NCBI RefSeq assembly: GCF_016545825.1
Contig: NC_052622.1
Location: forward strand, 42,741,263 to 42,805,262
Reading direction: 5' to 3'
DNA from: Eucalyptus grandis
Lineage: Eukaryota > Streptophyta > Magnoliopsida > Myrtales > Myrtaceae
Length of the DNA stretch: 64,000 nucleotides
In this document: piece by piece, positions 1 through 11,187 of the stretch
How positions within the stretch are numbered: the stretch's first letter is position 1
How the letters are laid out: every line of letters starts with the position of its first letter
Position numbers and translations under genes: made by a program
Notes under the pieces: model-generated
What the model was told of the DNA's origin: nothing
The model's database searches: none
What the model saw: only the letters and a program-made list of their open reading frames with translations

Positions 1-524
1 CTTAGTAACGTTTTATGTGGCTATTAATTTTCATTTACTCTTGATACTCACATGTAATTAGTAATTTTTATGAATAGCGAATTAAACTTTAATACTCTTG
101 ATATTTTAATATTGCAAAGTAACAACTTAAATTTGTAACTCTTCATTTACTAGTAGTATTCATACGTCACTAGTAATTTTCATGCACAATTAAGTACTTT
201 CCATGCACATTTAGGCGTCAATATTGGAAAACTGTCGATTGGATGCTTCTCAATTTGTTGATACAACGTCAATGTATAAGAAAATTGCTAAGAGATCTAC
301 AAGACTTAGACGATTAAATGAGCAAAACATGTTTCACCAAGATACACACTCCATGCAATAGATGGAATTTAACCATCGAAACTTTTATACGATTTATTCG
401 TGCAAAATGACTATATTATCAGTTTCTGTGAGCCTCTATACTTAGAGCTACTTATTGCCCTCTAGGAATTTTATTTCCACCACACGTACATTCCCATTGA
501 TAAGTGTCCTTTGGTGCGCTCTAA
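1..524. other. AT-rich flank, 3' side of the repeat-peptide gene
   Basis: I see no open frame or RNA gene here. The last 50 bases before the stop codon of the minus-strand peptide gene (the gtcctttg stretch near 507) resemble the sequence at 15350-15372 next to the stop of its paralogue. This part therefore belongs to the duplicated block and probably includes the 3' UTR. Confidence 0.5.
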
Positions 525-1691
525 TTATTTGCAATTGGCAATTGCGCCGTGACTTTGGAACGTGACCGGATTAACCACACTCGGAGGGGCCATGGCTCGA
601 CCAACAAAGGCCCTAGCGTCGGTGGTATCTGCAGCAAGTCTAGGGCTGCCTGGAGTGTAGCCCTTAGGATTTCCAGGAGGGCGCTCTGGAGCCTTTTGCA
701 AGGTTTGGAGAACAAGGACGCTTTCCTCTTTGCCATGACTTTGGAATGCGGCTGGATTAACCACACATGGAGGGGCCATGGCTCGACCGGCGAAGGCCTT
801 GGTGTTGGTAGTGTCTGTAGCAAGTCCAGGGCTGCCTGGAGTGTAGTCCACAGGATTCCCGGGAGGGCGCTCTAGAGCCTTTTGCACGGCGAAGGCCTTA
901 GTGTTGGTGGCTTCTGCGGTAGGTCTAGGGCTACCTGGAGTGTAGGCCTTAGGATTCCCGGAAGGGCGCTTTGGAGGCTTTTGCACTGCAAAGGCCCTAG
1001 TGTTGGTGGTGTCTGCAGCAGGTCTAGGGCTACCTGGAGTGTAGGCCTCATGATTCCCAGGAGGGCGCTCTGGAGCCTTTTGCACGGCAAAGGCCCTAGT
1101 GTTGGTGGTGTCTACAGCAGGTTTAGGGCTGCCTGGAGTGTAGGCCCCAGGATTCCCAGGAGGGCGCTCTAGAGCCTTTTGTACGGTGAAGGCCCTAGTT
1201 TTGGTGGTGTCTGTAGCAGATTTAGGGCTGCCTGGAGTGTGGGCCTCAGGATTCCCGAGAGGGCGCTCTAGAGCCTTTTGCACAGCGAAGGCTCTAGTGT
1301 TGGTGGCATCTGCAGCAAGTTTAGGGCTGCCTGGAGTGTAGCCCTTAGGATTTCCAGGAGGGCGCTCTGGAGCCTTTTGTAGGGTTTGGAGAACAATGAC
1401 GCTTTCCTCTTGGCCATGACTTTGGAATGTGACCGGATTAACCACATGCGGAGGGGCCATGGCTCGACCGGCAAAGGCCCGACTGTTGGTGGCGTCTGCA
1501 ACAAGTCCAGGGCCACCTGGGGTGTGGCTCTTAGGATTGCCGGGAGGCGGCTCTGGAGCCTTTTGCAGGGTTTGGAAAACAAGGACGTTTTCCTCTTTGC
1601 CCTTAATTAGAACCCTGCACGACCCATTTGGGTACACTAAGGTTCCCACCAAGAATAGCAAAATCACACCAACTCTCACGAGCTTCTTCAT
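525..1691 (-). CDS. Secreted tandem-repeat peptide precursor, eight units (unrecognised family)
   Basis: A single exon encodes 388 residues. Residues 1-24 form a signal peptide (MKK, then a hydrophobic VILLFLVGTLVY core, a likely cut before Cys25). Residues 43-388 are eight copies of a unit of about 32 residues beginning QKAPERPPGNP, followed by YTPGSP, then an acidic/Thr stretch and a TRAFA ending. Units 2-6 (105-269) are exact 33-residue tandem copies. Units 1, 7 and 8 carry an extra GRAMAPP...NPVTFQSHG extension. The architecture, with a signal peptide and repeated Pro/Gly/Asn-rich units ending in basic residues, suits a precursor of several small signalling peptides. A structural Pro-rich wall protein is the alternative. 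The paralogue at 15372-15710 has the same N- and C-terminal plan with one unit, which supports a real gene. I chose ATG 1691 because it begins the signal peptide and matches the MKK start of the paralogue. The QK-G-P...PGN core loosely recalls plant phytocytokine precursors of the CTNIP/SCREW type; this is a guess. Open frames on the plus strand here are shadows. Confidence 0.75.
   Translation of the reverse strand: MKKLVRVGVILLFLVGTLVYPNGSCRVLIKGKEENVLVFQTLQKAPEPPPGNPKSHTPGGPGLVADATNSRAFAGRAMAPPHVVNPVTFQSHGQEESVIVLQTLQKAPERPPGNPKGYTPGSPKLAADATNTRAFAVQKALERPLGNPEAHTPGSPKSATDTTKTRAFTVQKALERPPGNPGAYTPGSPKPAVDTTNTRAFAVQKAPERPPGNHEAYTPGSPRPAADTTNTRAFAVQKPPKRPSGNPKAYTPGSPRPTAEATNTKAFAVQKALERPPGNPVDYTPGSPGLATDTTNTKAFAGRAMAPPCVVNPAAFQSHGKEESVLVLQTLQKAPERPPGNPKGYTPGSPRLAADTTDARAFVGRAMAPPSVVNPVTFQSHGAIANCK
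885..1379 (-). repeat. Five perfect-length 99-bp coding repeats
   Basis: Units 2-6 of the peptide precursor occupy exactly 5 x 99 bp, each encoding 33 residues, so the array can grow or shrink without breaking the frame. The longer units lie at 1380-1565 (unit 1), 699-884 (unit 7) and 528-698 (unit 8). The units differ by scattered substitutions, so the array is not a recent assembly artefact. Confidence 0.85.
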
Positions 1692-1807
1692 CTTTTAGCT
1701 ATATTCCTCACTTTTTTATCTGCTCTGTTGGATCTTGGTACAACTTGTCACTTGTCTTAACAAAAAGTATGACGAAGGCTGCCTCGTCTTGTGGGAGTTA
1801 CCCCTCG

Positions 1808-1815
1808 TATTTATA
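1808..1815 (-). promoter_or_regulatory. TATA box of the repeat-peptide gene
   Basis: TATAAATA reads on the minus strand about 117 bases upstream of ATG 1691. The same box sits about 106 bases upstream of the paralogue's ATG at 15816-15823, inside similar sequence (cctcgtattta and cctcatattta on the plus strand). Confidence 0.6.
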
Positions 1816-2259
1816 TGCAAAAACCAGCTTATGGTTTTATATATTTCTTCGATTCTTCTGATTAAATTGTTGGACACGGAATTTTGATTTTTGACTGCCA
1901 CAGCCGTAGAAGAAGAAGAAGAAGACGACTTAAAAAAAAATTGAATTGGTCCGTCGTAGAACAGCTAATGTCTCGTCCTTGACGTCCCCGTTCGTAATAT
2001 TACGTCCACAATGTCCGAGAATGACGCGATCGTGCACGGTTGTTTGCACAAGACAAATTTCAAAATTTCAAGAAAAATCGGTACAAAATTACAATCAGAA
2101 AGTATCATTACAAAATTAATTGTCAATTTCTCAATCTATTTAAATCTTATCAATATTAAAATTGTATTAAACAGATAGATATCTGACTTTCAATATAAAA
2201 AATATCTGACCGTGTATCATAATTTGGGAGCATGGCACTAGAGTTTAAATGTTTGTTAT
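1816..2259. other. Upstream region of the repeat-peptide gene
   Basis: This is the distal promoter. The stretch 1840-1995 (cttcttctgattaaattgtt, then gactgccac, a gaagaag run and cagctaatgtc) is repeated with mismatches at 16520-16665. The gaattttgattttt...gactgccac piece also occurs at 15885-15920. No coding sequence is seen. Confidence 0.5.
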
Positions 2260-3120
2260 GGGCTTGTTTGGTAATTGGTGAAATAATGTCTGATTCTATT
2301 TTTTGGCTCACCAGAACAAAACAAAAAAAAAATCCGTTTAGTAATTTTTTGTTTTTGTTTTTGGGAACAAATTTTTTCCTAAGAATAGATTTGGAATAGA
2401 ATTAAGAAGTAAAAAAAAGAAAAAATTGCTTCTTTGTCCCTAGGAATTATTCCAAAATCAAGCCAATTTGTCTTCCCTTTTCTTTTCTTCTTTTCCTCTT
2501 CTTCTTCCTTGAGCTGGTTGTTGGCCTCGGCCCCAATTGGCTATCTCGCCGAAGTGTCGCTGGCCCCCGACAAGGCTGACCTCACCAAGCCCAACGCAAG
2601 GTTGGAGTTGCTCAGCCAAGGTGAGGCTGACCTCGCAGTGGCCTGGCAAGGTTACACCTCATCAAGCCACCTCGAGGTTGACATCGCTCGACCATGGCAA
2701 GGCTAACCTCATAGTAGCCCGGCAAGGTCGAGCCTTGCCATGGCTAGGCGAGGGGCAGCCTCGCTAGATCTAAGCGAGGTCAACCTCCCTGGGGGCCAAT
2801 GACACTTTGGCGAGGTTACTAGCCCTCATCAGCAAGTCGTCGGTCATGACCGAGGTCAATGATCGACTAATAAAGAAGAAGAAGAGAAGGGAAAAAAATG
2901 AAAAAGAAAAATGTAATAAAATTATTAAAAAAATTAAAAGAAATTCTAAGTCATAAAAAAAAATTAAGGATTATATCAGATGCATTTCTATTTCGAGAAT
3001 AGAAATTTTGGATAGTCACCAAATATCTTCAAATACTTAGAAACTCTTCCAAGTAACAGAATCGGAAAATTTTTAAACAGAAGTTGATTTTAGGAACAGA
3101 ATGATTATCAAACACATCCT
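2260..3120. mobile_element. Non-autonomous TIR element
   Basis: The left end reads ggcttgtttggtaattg. The right end, reverse-complemented, reads aggatgtgtttgataatc. The interior has a GC-rich core (2500-2860) between AT-rich arms and no transposase. The superfamily is not resolved because no clean target duplication is visible. Confidence 0.55.
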
Positions 3121-3529
3121 ATGTATCTCAATTTTCTGACAACCAATCATGAGAACGCGACATCCGACCTTGGGACTCTCCAAGGCTAAACTCAAGAACC
3201 CACTACATCCGTCCCTACACTTAGACTAGGAATCTCCGGGACTGGCTCAATTTGGGACTTTGAACCCGAGAGATTAGTAGATGGATAAGGGATTCCGATG
3301 CTTGGACCTTGGACCTTGTGTCTAACCCAAGTTAATGTAGGGCAGACATGAGACTCTTAAGGCCTAGATCCAAACTAGTATGCTTGTCGAAATGTCTTGA
3401 TATATATATTTTTTTGTAAGGAATATTGTAGTAATAAAGGTTCAATAATTATATATATCATTTTTTTTATAAAAGATATCTTTTAGTTAAATATTTTAGT
3501 GGTTTTCATTTTGTCAATTTTACTCTAAC

Positions 3530-3700
3530 TCTTATCTCACTCTCAAACTTTTGACTTGTCTCTTTGCAACGCGTGGAAGTCAAAACCTATGTCTGAAACT
3601 AATCATCCTTACCTCAGTCTCTCTTGAGAATGTGGAGATTCGAACTCCCCACTTCCCCCTTCCTATGCGGAAAGAGTGGCCACTAGGGCAAACTCCAACG
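3530..3700 (-). mobile_element. tRNA-derived SINE-like element
   Basis: On the minus strand an A-box-like GTTTGCCCTAGTGGCC (3676-3693) is followed about 30-45 bases on by a B-box-like GGAGTTCGAATCTCC (3634-3648). This is the spacing of an internal pol III promoter. No cloverleaf folds around it, so it is a SINE relic and not a tRNA. The ends are approximate. Confidence 0.35.
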
Positions 3701-3845
3701 GTTATATTGTCGTAGTGTAGTGTGCAATATTTTTTCATTTGTTACATTAATAAGTGTGATGGTAGTTTTTGGATGCTATAGTAATAATGCTGAAAGTTTT
3801 TAACATACTTTAAGGAAACTAATGATATACATCCTTGTGAATTGC

Positions 3846-4505
3846 GGGAAAAATTGTCTAAAAAGTCTTAAACCTATTACACTTTTATCAATTCAGTCCT
3901 TAACTTTTCAATTTTGCCAATTGAGTCTTAAATCTTTTCACTTATTACCAATTCAGTCCATCCGACCAATTTTGACTAGAATTCGCTAGCGTGGAAACTG
4001 ACCATCCTATATGGCATGATTGGTGTTGACATGGACAAAATTTATTTATTTTAAAACATTTTTCGAATTTTTTAAAACATTTTTAAATTTTTTAAATTTT
4101 TATTTTTATTTTTCTCCCTTCTTTCTCGGCTAGTCGCCCAGCCTCCGGTGACCGGCTAGAGGCTAAGTCCGGTGAGCCGGCCTCAAGTGAGGTTGCCCTC
4201 ACCGATCGTAGCCTTTGGCCAGAGGAAGAAGAGATAAAAAAAAAAAAAAAAAAATAAAAGAAAAAAAAAAAAATATTTGAAAAATTCAAAAATATGAAAA
4301 AAAATAATAATTTTTGTTCACATAAGCACTAGCCGTACCACGTAGGACGGCCGACATCCATATCAGCAAATTCTAGCCAAAATTGGCCGGATTGACTGAA
4401 TTGATAACAAGTGAAAATGTTTAGTACTCAATTGGCAAAATTGAAAGGTTTATGACTGAATTGACAAAAGTGCAATAGGTTTAAGACTTTTTGGACAATT
4501 TTCCC
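3846..4505. mobile_element. Mutator-like MITE with long terminal inverted repeats
   Basis: The ends are gggaaaaattgtctaaaaag and its inverse (ctttttggacaattttccc), and the inverted similarity continues for well over 100 bases. The flanks gtgaattgc and gcaaattgc look like an eroded 9-bp target duplication, as Mutator-type elements make. The centre is GC-rich and non-coding. A related copy lies at 50416-50988. Confidence 0.65.
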
Positions 4506-5249
4506 TGCAAATTGCTGACCATGTAATCTTCATCTATAAATTACGAATGAAATGTCATAACAAGACACTTAATTTAGAACAATATCCATCGCTTGCAAAT
4601 TGCAGGTGAATATTTCATAGACCTTTTTGGCTTGAATAGCGTCCTTGGACCTATTTCGTTAGATGTAACAAACATCTCTAATCCACAATTCCAGTTTCCA
4701 ATCTTTCACAAATTGCAATATTTGGTCATAGCTGCACCTTCACAAGTGGAGAGTAACGGTACCATCGTGTAATATGTTAAGTATTTTCTTAATATTTTTG
4801 TGTTCGTTTGGGGTGAACGACGCCTACTAACAAAGATGCATCTAAATTAGTTATTCAACATGGACACTTCACGTGACGTAAACACATGGCACGTTTCTTC
4901 TCTTGTTATGCTTCCAGCGCAAACACACAAGTACTTTGATTTTAATTTTCAATTAGCTGTATAGCCAGGTCTGTGCTAATAACATAGAAGCAATGTGAGC
5001 AAATTTCAAGGTACAAAAGGTGACATTGCGACATTAGATTTTTATATTTTGACCAAAAGATGTTCGACAAGGAAGCAGAAAATCCGGAAATTTAAGTCAA
5101 GAGAATTAACTTCATATCAGGATATATATTGAAATCTTATGACCAAGAAGCGGAATACATCGAGACAGATAAAAGAAAAAAGGATAAAATAATACATGGA
5201 ATAACATTAAGTGCGTCCATACCATGATTCGACTAAAACTGGTGACTAT
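4506..5249. other. Intergenic DNA of duplicated block A, left of the LINE
   Basis: No gene is seen. From about 4900 to 5265 it aligns with 16690-16911 of block B (shared gcagaaaatccgg/gcagaaaaccgg, aattaacttca/aattgacttca, tggaataac and ttcgacta stretches). Confidence 0.5.
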
Positions 5250-5265
5250 AAACTGTGTCCCCACC
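5250..5265 (+). repeat. Left target-site duplication of the LINE
   Basis: AAACTGTGTCCCCACC is repeated exactly at 11151-11166. The single, uninterrupted copy is present in the paralogous block at 16896-16911, which proves the insertion boundaries. Confidence 0.95.
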
Positions 5266-5625
5266 TTTGTCCTCGAGTTCAAGACATGATTTCGCTCTCT
5301 CTCTACCGTTCAGGGTAGTTTTTCCCTTCTTCTTCTCCTCCGAACCCTAATCTCTCTCATTCATCCTTTTCTTCCCAGCTGAATTTCCTATTTCCTCTTT
5401 GCTATCTCTTCAATTACTGCATCTTCTCATCATCGCGATGTCTTTCCTCACCATTTTCTCTATCCCACTCCTTCAACTTTCATTGCATGGCCCCTAATCT
5501 ACTCCATCACACTTTCCTCTGTCATCGGCCCTACATGCAACTCCTTTTGAGCTTCAATCTCCCTTCATCAGGATGAGCGCTGTCCTTTGCTTCATGTTAT
5601 AGCCTTGTTTTACTGTACGTCGCTC

Positions 5626-6880
5626 ATGGAACCTCCATCCCAGCATCCACATACTCCGGAAGATGCACGACTGGCCGCTTTGTGTGCTCGTCTCGGCCGC
5701 CTATGGGAAAAACAGAGTATTGAAGTCTGTGATGAAGCGCCTCCAATAGATAAGCTGGCGGCATGCAAACTCATCCTCGTTGGCAAGGTACTTACCCAAA
5801 ACTCAATAAATCTTCCGGCTTTCCAAAGTACTGTGAGGCGCGGTTGGCGAGTCGACACTGTGGAAATTACACAACCTGAATCTCAGATATACGTTATGAA
5901 ATTTCGAACTGAACTAGAAAAACAGCGAATTCTAGATAATGGGCCATGGCACTTTGGAAATCACCTTGTTATTATCAAGCCTTGGACTCCTAATACCCCC
6001 CGCACTGCTATGATTTCTCTACATGTACCTTTTGGGTCCAAGTTTTTGGTCTCCCGTTAGAACGTTGCACAGAGGAAATTATCCGAAGGGCTGTCCGCCA
6101 TGTTGGTAGGGTTCAAGCAGTCTAGATTGATGGTAGAGATGGTACTTCTCTTCGGTCTGTCCATGCAAGGATTGATATAAGTCTTAATTAACCTCTTAAA
6201 CCGGGGCAACTGATGCGTGTTGTAGGAAAAACCTTCTGGTTGGATTTTCGATATGAACGACTCTCGCATTACTGTTATTCATGCGGTCGACTTGGACATT
6301 ATGCCATGGGATGCCCTGAAATTCCATATGATGAAGCAAATTTTGAACACAGAGATAGTATGTATTTTGGTCACTGGCTTAGGGCTGAGAACAGGGAGCA
6401 CAGCCCCTTCTGGCATACCTTTTATGACTCCCATCAATCATGTCCTGAAGCCGAAGATATCGTTCCCGAAACCCCTCTAGTGCCTTCAACTGACCTTCCA
6501 CCAGAACAACCCCCCCTAACAAAGGTAAAGAGATTGTTCAGTATCTGGAGGAGGGCCCATCTTTTACTGCGGCTGAACCTCTTAATTGGCGTCCACTCCC
6601 TGCTCAGTACAGTGCTGCCCCCACTCCCATACACCGGGATTCTGTATCCACTTCTCCTGTTATGGCGTCGGAAAACCTAGAGCACTCTCCAAAGACCAAA
6701 AAAGTAAGGAGCAGTAAACTGAGTACCAAGTCAGGGCCAATAAAAAAGGCCAAACGCTGTACTATGTTAAAGGAGGGACTTGATGAATCATACCTCTTGG
6801 AGGCTCCAATATTTCAAGCTGAATCCCCTAACAGCTGGGCTATGGTGGCTGGCCCTAATAAGCCACCCAAAGACAAATGA
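5626..6880 (+). pseudogene. LINE ORF1 (RNA-binding gag-like protein), broken
   Basis: The first part (5626-6060) has the DUF4283-type domain of plant L1 ORF1, with the landmark W..GPWHFGNHLVIIKPW. It ends in a premature stop at 6058-6060. The frame recovers around 6213-6680 with a zinc knuckle CYSCGRLGHYAMGC (C-x2-C-x4-H-x4-C). It shifts again before the Lys/Ser-rich tail that ends at 6880. The protein normally coats element RNA and chaperones reverse transcription. I count at least two in-frame stops between 6061 and 6212 plus one frameshift near 6660. Confidence 0.85.
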
Positions 6881-9800
6881 AGATTATAAGTTGGAATTGT
6901 CAGGGGTTGGGCAATCCCCTGACAATTCAAGCCCTTAGGGCTTTGGTGGCCCGGGAACAGCCGGATATTCTATTCCTTATGGAAACAAAAAACAGAGAAC
7001 CGGCCCTCAGAAAGCTTCAAAAACAACTTACTTATATGAATGGTTTTTTGGAACAGCCCTTAGGCATAGCAGGTGGCCTTGCTGTGTTTTGGAAAGATCA
7101 TATTTACCTCACTCTGGATCAACAAACTCCAGACTATATGGATATGTTTTGTGCGGAGGGGGAGAGTGGACCGATGATGCGCTTGACTTGTTTGCATGCA
7201 CCTGCAGCTTTTCAGCAGAGACAATCTTTATGGCGAGCCCTCAAACTTATAAGCCAGTTTAATACTTTACCATGGTTATGCATTGGGGACTTCAACGAGA
7301 TTATGTATCCATGGGAAAAACAGGGTAAGCAATTACCTTCAAATCAGCGAATGCAAGCTTTTCATCAAATGTTAAATGACTGCCTACTTATGGACCTTGA
7401 AAGTAAAGGATGCTCTTTTACTTGGTGCAACAATAGAGCGGGGGATGCTTTAGTTAAAGAGAGATTAGATCGAGCTTTTTGTACTATGGCTTGGCGACTT
7501 ACTTTTCCTGCAGCTGAAGTCTGTGCTTTCCCTGCCATTGGATCTGACCATAGCCCACTGCTGTTAACGACGTCTGTTACTCCACCCAAGCATCGGAGGG
7601 GCTTTATTTTTTAGTCTTATTGGTTACAAGAACCGGAGTGTCGATCCGTGATATCATATGCATGGCAAACTGATCCTTTACAGATTTGTGATATAACAAA
7701 GAGGATAACAAAGGTATCAGCAGCCCTTACCAATTGGAGCCGGTCAAAGTTTAAGAACAGCTACCGCCAAATAAATGTTCTGCAGCACCAACTTCAGATC
7801 CTGACAAACACAACCACCTCTCATCATGACCAAATACGGATGAATGCCTTAAAAACTCAAATTCAGCACTTGTGGCAGCAAGAAGAACAATATTGGGCCA
7901 TGAGATCTCGAGTTACATGGCTCAAGTGGGGTGATAAAAATACTAAATTTTTTCACGCTACGACTATTCAACGTAGACAGCACAATCGCATCAGCATGTT
8001 ACTCACTACAGATCAACAATGGGTCAGAGATAGTCAGACTTTACAGGATATGACACAACACTTTTTTCAGAATTTATACTCATCAGTGGGTAACCGAGCC
8101 TATGGCCCAATACTTGATCAATGCCCACTAATAGTCACTGATTCTATGAATGCTGGTCTTACTGCTGCAGTAACTACTGAGGAAGTCCGCCAAGCTACTT
8201 TTCAATTAGGGGCTACCAAAGCACCTGGCCCAGATGGGTTAACTGGTCAGTTCTATCATGCGCACTGGGATATCCTACAGGCAGACATTGTTAGTTGTGT
8301 TCAAAATTTTTTCTGTTCAGGTCTGTTCAACCCGGCCCTTAATAAGACTTATCTCACTTTGGTCCCGAAAGTCTCTCACCCTGAAACTTTGGATCAATAT
8401 AGGCCAATCAGCCTTTGTAATTTTTCATACAAAATCATTTCGAAGGTCTTAGCTAATCGTTTGAAGCCGTTACTCTCTACCCTCATCTCAACAGAACAGA
8501 GTGCATTTATCAAGGGTCGCCAAATCCAGGATAACATTCTTTTAGTCCAGGAAGTCTTGCATCAACTTCGCATTCGGAAACGCAAGCGTAATTTTCAGGG
8601 GGTGCTCAAAATTGATATGAAAAAAGCCTATGATCGGGTCGAGTGGGATTTTTTGCGAGATTATCTCTTGAAGATTGGATTTCATGCTACCTGGGTTCAC
8701 CTAATTATGCAGTGTGTCACTACTGCTTCTTTGAGTGTCAAATTTAATGGTGAACCCCTTCCTCCATTTCCAATGAAGAGGGGGCTGCGACAGGGCGATC
8801 CATTATCGCCATATCTGTTCATCTTAGTGGCGAACGCTCTCTCAACTTTACTACACCAAGCTATGGACATGGGTCAAATTTCAGGCATTAGACTCAATCC
8901 CAGGTGCCCTACCCTCTCACACTTATTTTTTGCTGATGATGCCATCCTTTTTATTGACGGGAAACTAATTGAATGTCAGAATCTATCTAATATATTAGCT
9001 CAATACTGCTAGGCATCGGGACAAGAGATTAATCGAAATAAATCTGGTGTTTTCTTTAGTCCTACCTGTCCAAATGCTCTACAGGAGTCTCTTGCTACTG
9101 AACTCAGAGTTCCCTTGATGAAAAAGACTGGCAAATATCTCGGCATCCCTTCCGATTGGGGGAAATCTAAAAAAGCAATGTTCTCCTGGATCTTGGGAAA
9201 GGTTCACTCTAAACTACACGGATGGAAGGAAAAATTATTTTCGAAGGGTGGAAAAGAAATCTTGATTAAAGCAGTAGTTCAAGCTCTACCACAGTATGCT
9301 ATGTCGATTTTTAAAATACCCATCTCACTATGTAAGGCTATGGAACATAAGGTGGCTAACTTTTGGTGGCAATCTCAGGGAAATAAGACAGGGATCCATT
9401 GGCGGAATTGGGTGTCTCTCAAAGCTCGAAAAGACTCGGGGGGTCTGGGTTTTCGTGATCTTATCTCTTTTAATAAAGCATTATTGGCTAAACAGGCTTG
9501 GAGGCTATATCAACATCCTACTGCTCTATGGACTAGCTTTCTTAAGGGGCTGTACTTTCCTTCCACAGACTTTGCACATGCAGCTAGAGGAGCTCGACCT
9601 TCTTGGGGATGGCAAAGCCTATTGCTAGGCAGAGACTCTATTGCATCAAATCTACAATGGTCAGTCGGAAACGGGAAGAACATTCACATCAGGGAGGATA
9701 AATGGCTGTCTACAGGCATTATTGGGGGACCAGCACCTAGGAATGAGCCTAAAATGGTGGCTGATTTCATCTGTCCAGACCTTCGGACATGGAATATTCC

Positions 9801-11087
9801 TCTATTATCCAAAATTTTTGATGAGCATCAAGTTGCTGAAATTCTAAAAGTACACATCAGTCCGCACTATACTGAAGACAAAATGATATGGACAGGGAGA
9901 TTAAATGGTGAGTACACTGTCAAAAATGGATATCACCGAATTAACTCAACAACAACAATAGTCCTTCAACACCAGCCCTCTTCATCCTTTCAAACCCCTA
10001 AGCACCTTTGGGCCACTATATGGAAGGTACCAGCACCCCCAAAATTGCGTATCTTTTTATGGTCTCTATGTCACAATGCTATAGCCACTGCTGCAAATCT
10101 CTACTATCGTCACATCATTGCAGATCCTATTTGTCAACTCTGTCGTGATAGTAATCCAACCCCCGAAACCACTGAACATTTATTTCTACACTGCTCATGG
10201 ACAAAGAAAGTTTGGACTCATGCCCATCTACCATGTCCTATTCAGCATGATCAACACCACGATTTGAAGCCCGGCTATTACATATCTTTGATAAGGAGAA
10301 AAACTTACAGTTTTATGCGCAAATTGCATATGTCCTGTGGCACATTTGGAAAGCCAGGAACGACTTCATCTTCCGCCGACGACCACCCAACCCAGATCAC
10401 ATCGTAGTTTCTGCACTGGCCCATGCCCGTTCATATCATCGTTGTCATCAGACCTCGCAGCAACAACATTGTCAGAAGATACACCAGCCAGACCTCTCAA
10501 TCCAGCGAAATAGCTCACTCACCGGGGGTTTCGATGCGGCCTCTTCTTCTTCTAGGTTTCGATCGGCTGGAAAACCAATTCCCCAGCGTCTCCCCTTGGA
10601 CCTGTCATGGTGTCCTCCGCCTCCTGGTAAGCTTAAAATCAATATTGATGCATCCTTTCCCACGATCACAGACGGCGCTGCTATTTCTTGTCTTTATCGA
10701 GACTCCTCGGGAAGCCGATTAATGGTTCCGCTCACCGAACACTCTCTCGTCCGCCCGCAAGCAGAAACCCAAGCCCTCATTTCTGCCCTTCGATTTCTCA
10801 TCACCACTAGCAGAAATTAGCAAAGCCTCCTTCTTGAATCAGACTCTCTTATCGTCATCGCAGCCATCCTTGACCAAGATCGCACTCCATGGGAGTTCGG
10901 CGCTCTCTTTGCCGAAGCTAGGGCTCTACTCCGCCTATTCCCAACCCTCACCATCCAATACTGTCAAAGGGAAACAAACGCCGCTGCTGACTGGGCTGCA
11001 AAAGCTCAAGCCCAAAATCTTCTTCCAGCGAACTGGGTCACTTCCCCCCCTCCTGCTTTGTTTGACCTACTGTGTACTGATATGTTG
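6877..11087 (+). pseudogene. LINE ORF2: endonuclease, reverse transcriptase, RNase H; broken
   Basis: ORF2 starts with ATG overlapping the ORF1 stop as ATGA (6877-6880). The AP-type endonuclease is at 6877-7600 (ISWNCQGLGNP, GDFNE, SDHSPLLL). A stop at 7612-7614 interrupts the linker. The reverse transcriptase is at 7650-9010, with YRPISLCNF, DMKKAYDRVEW, RGLRQGDPLSPYLF and the catalytic FADD at 8929-8940. A stop at 9010-9012 follows, and the same frame resumes through the zf-RVT Cys region (to about 10250). The frame shifts near 10260, and the plant-type RNase H (NIDASF, AETQALISAL, LESDSL, NAAADWAAKA) runs from about 10630 to 11087 with a further stop at 10818-10820. All domains are recognisable, so decay is moderate. 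Confidence 0.9.
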
Positions 11088-11150
11088 AACTACTGTAATT
11101 TCTCTATTTCATGAATGAAGTTTTTTCTTGATAAATAAATAAATAAAAGA

Positions 11151-11166
11151 AAACTGTGTCCCCACC
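11151..11166 (+). repeat. Right target-site duplication of the LINE
   Basis: An exact copy of the 16 bases at 5250-5265 lies directly after the A-rich tail. Confidence 0.95.
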
Positions 11167-11187
11167 ACATTATGTGATCCAGACATA

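Larger units (their letters stand above)
5266..11150 (+). mobile_element. Full-length, decayed L1-type LINE
   Basis: The element is 5,885 bp. It has a CT-rich 5' UTR (about 5266-5625), ORF1 with a CCHC knuckle, an overlapping ORF2 with endonuclease, reverse transcriptase and RNase H, and a short tail of ATAA repeats (11131-11148). A perfect 16-bp target duplication flanks it. Its position inside duplicated block A and absence from block B show that it inserted after the duplication, or in one copy only. Several stops and frameshifts make it non-functional in cis. Confidence 0.95.

Noticed and set aside
885..1379. Regular 99-bp array as a CRISPR-like locus
   Set aside because: The units are contiguous coding repeats without unique spacers, in a plant genome.
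549..1610. Plus-strand open frames across the repeat gene
   Set aside because: They are antisense shadows of the 99-bp repeats. Only the minus-strand frame has a start, a signal peptide and a paralogue.
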